NCBI GenBank assembly: GCA_023614405.1
Contig: CM042686.1
Coordinates: 464,412,740-464,476,739 of the forward strand
DNA from: Avena insularis
Taxonomy: Eukaryota > Streptophyta > Magnoliopsida > Poales > Poaceae
Length of the DNA: 64,000 bases
Direction: 5' to 3'
Each line of letters begins with the position of its first letter. Position 1 is the first letter of the stretch. The position numbers and the translations under genes are program-made. This document shows positions 57,783 to 64,000 of the stretch, one piece after another. The notes beneath the pieces are model-generated. The model saw only the letters and a program-made list of their open reading frames with translations. It was not told where the DNA came from and did no database searches.

Positions 57783-58642
57783 TGGTGGTGTCACGGAAGA
57801 TGCCATGGGATGGCTAAAGTTGGGGCCGTATGGACGCTAGTGGAATACGGGGAGGGATAGTACGGTGGATACCGCACACGAAGAACACACACAGAGACAT
57901 GATATACCTAGGTTAGATGCTCTCCTAGTGAGATAAAACCTCTACTCCTACCTCTAGATCTTATAATCTGATCAATGGACTAGTACAAGTGCTCCTTGAG
58001 CTGTATTGAGAGGAGGAATAAGATGAAGTTCTTCTACCTCTCTCTCCCTATACTAATTGCTAGTACCTCAAATGAATCGACTCCTCCAATGGAGGCCCTG
58101 ACTCACCTTATAAAGGGGTGGCCAGGTTACATCTAGGGCTTACATGGACCGAATATTCCAAGCATATTCTAGTACAGAAGTTGTTGGTTAGGCCAGATCC
58201 TCTTCCCATCGTGGGGTCCCTTGATGGTACTTGACCTGTGCCCATCCTCTCAAAACATTGGCAGCCTGACATTGTCCCCTCCGGGAATCCTGAGTACAGA
58301 CCTCGTTCCAGGTTTTAGGGGCATGCTTGACTTAGCGCTTATCTCCTCCAAGAATTCTAGGAGAGAGAAAAGCACTAACTCCCAGGCTGGCTCACACCCT
58401 TCTGGTGCATGCCAACTCCTGAGTCGCCCCTGCCCAGATGATTCGGCCAGGAAGGTACCTGCAGATAGGAAACAACACATACACCATGCCGACATAAAAT
58501 ATATGTCAGCCGGGTCTTGCCGGGTTAATCTAGCTTGGATAACTCGGCCTTAACTCAGCCGACCCACTTAAGTCAACTTATACCTCGGTCAACCTAGCCT
58601 TTATGCCTTAGCTTGACCCTACCTGGGGTCATCCCCCCAACA
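57783..58642 (-). repeat. 5' LTR of gypsy H
   Basis: The minus strand starts TGTTGGGGGGATGACC and ends GACACCACCA (860 bp). A TATA-like TTTATAAGG lies at about 58107-58115 on the minus strand. It is flanked on the right by AGTAT and then by copia sequence. The matching 3' LTR is not in the window, so the duplication cannot be confirmed. Confidence 0.8.
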
Positions 58643-58647
58643 AGTAT

Positions 58648-60865
58648 CTATCGTAATATACGGTTTATCACCTCACTCAATCTTAGTCAATCCACCAAGA
58701 TTTGAGATTGCCTTACAAGCCTGGAATAGTGATAGTAGTAACGGTTGTGAACATATCAACCAATTGATCTTTGGAGGAAGTAAACTTGATTTGAAGCAAC
58801 TTGTAAGTAATCTCATTCTCAAACAAAGTGAAAATCCACCTCAATATGTTTTTTACAATCATGAAACAAAGGGGTTAGATGAGAAGTATGTTGCTCCAAT
58901 ATTCTCAAACCAAAGAATATGTGGACGACTTGGTGATACTCCAAGTTTACCAAGATCTTGTACCCAAATGAATTCTTGCAATGGAATTAGCAAGTGTTTT
59001 GTATTCAGACTATGTACTGGAACGAGATAATTTAGCTTGTTTGCGAGCACTCCAATAAACCAGGTTACCACGATAAAAGATAACATGTCCCCGGTTGATT
59101 GCCGATCGTCAGAATTACAAATCCAATCAGCATCAGAAAGTGTAGACAAAATATCAGGAGACGGGTTAGGACGCCTCAACGATAGGCCATGTGAGAGAGT
59201 ATCCTTCACATACAAAGAATACCTTAAGTAAAGACCAATGAGAACAATGTGGAGCATGAAGATAATTACACCTTGTTCACCACAAAATACAAATGTCATA
59301 GTGAGATACTAAAGACCTCCAATAATGTTGTAATAGCGTTTAGACTCCTCTACAAATAGAAGTGTACCATCACAAGATGAGATTATTACCTAAATATGCC
59401 ATGGGTGTAGTGGCAAGAGAGCATTTAAGTAGACCTGCAAGGCGTAAAAGCTCCGGAGCATACTTACATTGACTCATGAGAAGACTTCCAACTGACCACC
59501 GAACCTCAATGCCAAGAAAGTAATGCAAAGTCACCAAGATACTTATGTGCAAAAGAGGAACAAAGCTTATGAGTGAGGACATCAGTAGAAGCAATCGAGG
59601 AGCTCAACACTATAATATCATCCACATATACTAGGAGATAGAGAGTAACCTCAAGACATGATAAAATGAACAAGGAGGTATTAGTTGTAGATGTAGTAAA
59701 ACTAGACCAATAAGCACTGAGTTGAGATGGACATGCCATGCACAAGGATCTTGTTTTAGTCCATAAATTGCTTTATCAAGAAAACGTAAGTCAGTGAGAT
59801 GACTAGGATCCTCAAATACAGGAGGCTGACATATGAAGATTTCCTGAAGAACTCCATGCAAAAAAGCATTCTGAATGTCAAGCTGTGGAAGGTGCCAACC
59901 ATGTGTAAGAGACACAAACAACATAAGACGAATGGTAGTGGGCTTGACACCCGGGCTGGAGGTATCTTCATAGTCAAGACCATATCATTGTTTGAACCCT
60001 TTATCTACAAGATGGGTTTTGTATCTTTCAATAGAGCCATCGAATTTCTGCTTTATTTTGAATACAAATTTAGAATCAATAATGTTCACTCCTTTTACTA
60101 GAGGAAATAAACACCACAATCTTGTTGTTTTGAAGAGCAGGAAATTTAGCATCCATAGCTTCACACCAATGCGGATAGGCATGGCCTGACGATGATCACA
60201 TGACTTAGTTCATACCAAATCAACAGTATGTTCCATGCAACAATGTCATCGTTTATCTCTTAAATCTTTCGAATTTCACGTTGAAGACGTGTGGTAAGGC
60301 GACATACACATGGTGAAGGCGAGTCAACTTCTGGCCCATGAGAGGACGTGGCAGAGGCCAGCTCAGATGGCTGAACAAATGGAGCCAACTGTGTAGTGGA
60401 TGACGTTGATCCTAGGTTGCACGAACAAGCTGACTCAGTAGTGAGATTCAGAGATGGGCCACGGGAGCGCGCAAGAGAGACTAGGTTGGAGGCGTCCTCA
60501 GATCCATGCTTTCCATCCATCAGCACACAATTGACGTCAACATCCAAATCAGGATTCAGCTGAGTTTCATCAAGAAGTTCCAACCTTGTGCCATGTCGTA
60601 AAACTACACCATAGTTAGCCAAGAGCAATGGTGGGTTGATACCTTCGATCCGGATTACGGATGTAGTATAGCTCTTTTTCCCTAGTAGACCTAGGTTTAT
60701 CGAATCCTCGGGAAGGAGAAGCATAGTGAAGTTACTTTAACAGACCTTCAGGAGTTTTAGAATTCCTTTTGTGTTTTTACCGGACCAAGAGTTTGCGTCT
60801 TTTGTTGTTGTCGGTGATGGAGAGAGAGGGCCTAGGGCGTTCGGTTTCACCTGTAGCTGTGCAAA
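58648..60865 (-). pseudogene. Ty1/copia polyprotein, RT and RNase H part, broken
   Basis: The minus strand from about 60724 carries a linker, then RT blocks in several frames: EAMDAKFPALQNN, INIIDSKFVFKIKQK-like sequence, LDIQNAFLHGVLQEIF, FLDKAIYGLKQDPCAWH and the catalytic YVDD (59617-59628), then HYFLGIEV. The RNase H part (59299-58859) has LSDADWICNSDDRQSTGD and LWFENIGATYFSSNP. The C-terminal end (GNLKSW) and a possible 3' untranslated region follow to 58648, where H is inserted. Order and motifs are those of Ty1/copia, in which integrase precedes RT. Stops and frameshifts occur throughout. The gag-integrase half must lie beyond element F, outside the window. Confidence 0.85.
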
Positions 60866-60870
60866 ACATC

Positions 60871-61903
60871 TGTTGGGAATAAAAGATAAAAATAAAGTAT
60901 GCATGTAATTGTTAGAGCGAGATAAATTATATATGGGCAGTGCATCCATAATTTCTATTGTGTATGCAAGCGCTTATAGCAATAACCTAATAGTCTCATC
61001 CATAGAAGAAAGAGAACTAATGATATGCACAGTGACGTCATCGTTAATCCCAAGTAAATTCCTCACATACAGTCGTACTACCCCTTCTATCACTAGGGTT
61101 CCCAACCTGCTGATTAGTCATTACTCATACTCCCTATACCTAGCTCAATCCTCGGGGTCTTGGGTACCTGACAAGTCCTTAGATTGAGGCCGGAGAGGAT
61201 ACAATAATCATCATGTCATACAAACTAATACATGATCCCATCTATGATAAATAACATGCACAAAAGCTACATGGCTAGGCCGAAGCCCTTAGCCTAAGGA
61301 GAATTACTCACATATAGAGATGAGATCAAAGATCATAAACATTGTAATGGAAATCATGATATTCATAGCAAATAGTCTTACAATGTCACCAATCAAAGAT
61401 GAGATCTACTATTACAAGTGGTGGAATATGGCTATGGTGGTGGAGAAGGGTTTGGAGATTAGATCTAAGTCTATTCCTCCAGTGGCTGATTATCTGGGAG
61501 GAGCTGGCGAGCGGGCTAGCGCTTTTTCTTGTCTCCCGAGGCCTCTTTATATAGGGGTCCCTTCACGAAAAGTTGTTCTATTTAACCTAGCGGTGTTGAT
61601 GGAAACTATACGACCGGAACTATACAACCAGAATTTTATTCCTGCCGTATAGTTGAAAGCATCTGTCTCCACATCACGATTCCTGGTTTCTTTGGGTTGT
61701 TGGAAATCTCATATCTTTGACTTTAATGTAGTGATTCCCATCATCAAACATCATTATCTGCACAGGGAAAAATAGAAAGGAAGGATTGCATACCCCTTTG
61801 ATCATTAGGCATTAGTGGCAGGGTTTAGAGAGATATTTCATCAAAAATATGAATAATATCCAGTTTAAATGTGGACGTATATGGCTATATTTCAGATCCA
61901 TCA
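60871..61903 (-). repeat. 3' LTR of element F
   Basis: The minus strand starts TGATGGATCTGAAATATAGC and ends TTATTCCCAACA (1033 bp). A TATA box (CTATATAAAG on the minus strand, 61545-61554) sits about 350 bases from the start. The 5 bp to its left are ACATC. The polypurine tract follows at 61904-61920, so the element extends rightwards. Confidence 0.75.
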
Positions 61904-63391
61904 ACCTCCCCAAGCTTCAATGTGGTCGTCCTCGAGCAAAAAAACCAAAATCAAAAAGGAACTCAACATTTAAACTGAAATAACGAGATGATGATCTTAC
62001 TTATGATTGGTAGTCTCATGTTTCCTCCACTTCATAAATCTGAAAAACTTCAGCATAGATAGAGTAATGGCAAGCATATCATAAGGGTTTTCATGCATCC
62101 TTGTAGCGCACCAAAATTATTGTTGACATGTATGATTCAATTGAGTAAACTTTATTCCATGTCATGTAATCAACTCATAGGCTTGCCTTTGAACAATAAA
62201 GTATAATCATGTAAAATTGAGAGTGCGAGAGTTGTCATGAAAAGTATATATACTAGAGTATCTCAATTCTCCCACATCAATAAATCAAGACTCTTCAAGC
62301 ACTACTTTTCTATTCATTGTCCTTCAAGAATTTCAGTTCTTAAGTAATTGAGAGCATGCCAAAAAAAATATTAGTTTATCGGGCTATGATGGACACTCGT
62401 GGCATCACTAAGGTTTTGTTCCTTTTGTATAATGATTACTCGTAACAGCCATAGGAGTGATTCCATCATGAACACAGCTACCTGGGAGTGCCAAGAATCT
62501 TACCCACTATAGCATTGCTGCTACATGTGTTTAATCAACTCATAGCCAAAATCTAGGAGTTTCCTCCATAAAGATCGTTCGTAGGCCATCGGAGTTGTTA
62601 GCATTCCATGAAGTTTGACACGCATAAAGCTATATCATTCTTATGATTAACAAGTCAAACTTTGGCATGCTCACAAAAACCACTAAACATTAATTCAATC
62701 GAACAAATCCTTTTCAAGAGAGCTATCAAGTCAATCATTATATTCCATGGTGTTAAGTGTCTCTAGAAATTAGCCTTCAAGACTAAACACTACAACACCC
62801 AAGCCTTCAATTGTGAGATTTTTTCTTATTACAATTGTTTAGCAAATTTTTAGGCAAGACTTGGTTAACTACAAGAGCTGGAACAAAATGTACCCAACTA
62901 AATACCCATGCAAACAAAACTTTACTACAATATAAAGACTCACTCCACCAATATAATATCTCAACATTTAGTACTAACTAGCATGGGTTTCTCAAACTTC
63001 AAAAGTGGTGTCATAAGGCATACCTCTCATGTTTGGTTCCACTTCTCTTCTTCCTTTTTTATGTGCTTCTCGGAAACTCAAAGTCAATCACTCTTCCTGC
63101 AAATACATGAGAACCTCGAGGCGGAAAGAAAAGAAAGAGGAAAAATAAAGATAAATGGAGAAATCTTTTTTTAGAGAGGGAATTAAAGAATAGAAAATTA
63201 GCGGCAAAGCTCGGCTAGAAAATCTCGAAAGCAAACTTAAATAACTAAAGATAAGGTGTTGGGGAAACTAACACGAGTACTTATAAGCTCGAATTAAAAA
63301 CATAACCTCAAAATAAATAAAAGCAAATGAACGCCAAATAAAGATAAATGAGGAAACTTCCCCAAGCTTAGGCTTTTGCAAGCCATTCAAA
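61904..63391 (-). other. Element F internal non-coding region
   Basis: Begins with the polypurine tract (minus strand AAGCTTGGGGAGGT at 61904-61920), as in the Athila-like group. The rest, about 1.4 kb, has no supported gene. Confidence 0.6.
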
Positions 63392-63943
63392 TCATTGTGG
63401 TGGCAGAAAAAAGTTGTTACTCCAGTTTGCAAATTGAGTTGATAAATTACTGGTTGTTCCTCGGAGGTTCAAGGAGAGGCTATGCATCATCTCCACAGTC
63501 CCTCCAAGTTCTTGGAAGTCTTGGTAGGTGGCGAAATTGGGTTTGTGGCTGATCTTCTTGATAAGGAACTTCTTGCTCCTATTCTTGGTTCTCATCCTCA
63601 TCCGGAATCTCCTCCTCGGTTTGGTGTTGCTCAACCTGCAAGTCATATAGAAAACCCCTCCCTCGATAGAGAAAAGACCATTAGGCATAGGAGCGGGGTA
63701 GAGACGCCCAGCTCCAACAATATGCAAGTAATAAACACCACCTCTCCTAGTGAGCATTCCACAAGCCTTTAAAGTAGAGAAACCAACACGTCGCTCACCT
63801 AGCACAGGTTGCAACTCACCTAGGTCAATGCCTAGGGCAATGACAAGCACGATGATGACGCCTCCACCTGTGATTGGTCCTTGGCTTTGGGAGGATTGGT
63901 GCGCCAGGTAGCGCACAAGGATTGCACCCAAGTTGAGTGACAA
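63392..63943 (-). CDS. Athila-type ORF of element F, C-terminal part
   Basis: An open minus-strand frame of 183 residues, reading AILVRYLAHQSSQSQGPITG, GGGVIIVLVIALGIDLGEL, GERRVGFSTLKACGMLTRR and GVYYLHIVGAGRLYPAPMPN, followed by a basic stretch (KPRRRFRMRMRTKNRSKK). The type resembles the Athila ORF1 family of plant retrotransposon proteins. Upstream coding is expected beyond 63943, because the frame may continue as broken sequence (AFVMTKMSSSLS) to the window edge. The start used here is the first Met only. Function in the element is not established. Confidence 0.6.
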   Translation of the reverse strand: MSLNLGAILVRYLAHQSSQSQGPITGGGVIIVLVIALGIDLGELQPVLGERRVGFSTLKACGMLTRRGGVYYLHIVGAGRLYPAPMPNGLFSIEGGVFYMTCRLSNTKPRRRFRMRMRTKNRSKKFLIKKISHKPNFATYQDFQELGGTVEMMHSLSLNLRGTTSNLSTQFANWSNNFFLPPQ

Positions 63944-64000
63944 GTTGCAGTGGTTGTTGGAAGCTTTTGTGATGACTAAGATGTCCTCCTCATTGAGTCT

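Larger units (their letters stand above)
60871..64000 (-). mobile_element. Athila-like gypsy element F, truncated by the window edge
   Basis: A 3' LTR, polypurine tract, non-coding region and an Athila-type ORF are present in minus-strand order. The 5' part and second LTR are outside the window. It interrupts the copia element at 60866-60870. Confidence 0.7.

Noticed and set aside
60737..60949. A 70-residue minus-strand protein next to element F
   Set aside because: It spans the F/copia junction at 60870 and has no recognisable domain.

Overview
The window looks like intergenic DNA from a large grass genome, most probably Triticeae (wheat, barley or a relative). It is made almost wholly of nested transposable elements. 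I found no cellular protein gene, tRNA or intact rRNA gene. The grass assignment rests on the element types: a large CACTA transposon, several Athila-like gypsy elements with a tRNA-Asp primer site, a Cassandra-type TRIM, and insertions inside insertions.

The backbone is one minus-strand Ty3/gypsy element (called H, Tat-like), broken into pieces. Its 5' LTR is at 57783-58642. Gag and protease are at 38468-41807, RT at 22166-23127, RNase H at 13662-14156 and the tail at about 1959-2576. Five insertions separate these pieces. They are a solo LTR (E, 56065-57716); an Athila-like element C (41813-55884) that holds element D (43829-50434); an Athila-like element A (23133-38467) that holds element B (26762-33930); an Athila-like element S (14162-22160) that holds a Cassandra-like TRIM (21234-21786); and a CACTA transposon (2577-13658) that holds a 3.2-kb solo LTR (4232-7425). 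Most boundaries are fixed by target-site duplications: CAA for the CACTA, AAAAG for its solo LTR, CCTCT for S, CGAAG for A, AGGCA for B and GAGAC for D. C and E have near-matching duplications.

To the right, H sits in the 3' end of a decayed Ty1/copia element (58648-60865, minus). That copia is also interrupted by another Athila-like element F, whose 3' LTR is at 60871-61903 and which runs off the window. The left edge (about 105-1958) looks like a MULE-type element carrying a 122-bp tandem array.

S, A, B, C and D contain only gag-like or orphan ORFs and no reverse transcriptase or integrase, so they look non-autonomous. They share a long non-coding 3' region and repeated copies of the polypurine-tract motif. 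I see no new cellular system. The most interesting signals are an array of fold-back units in the CACTA whose stems show paired changes, the duplicated internal polypurine-tract motif, and a hydrophobic C-terminal module shared by three element families.
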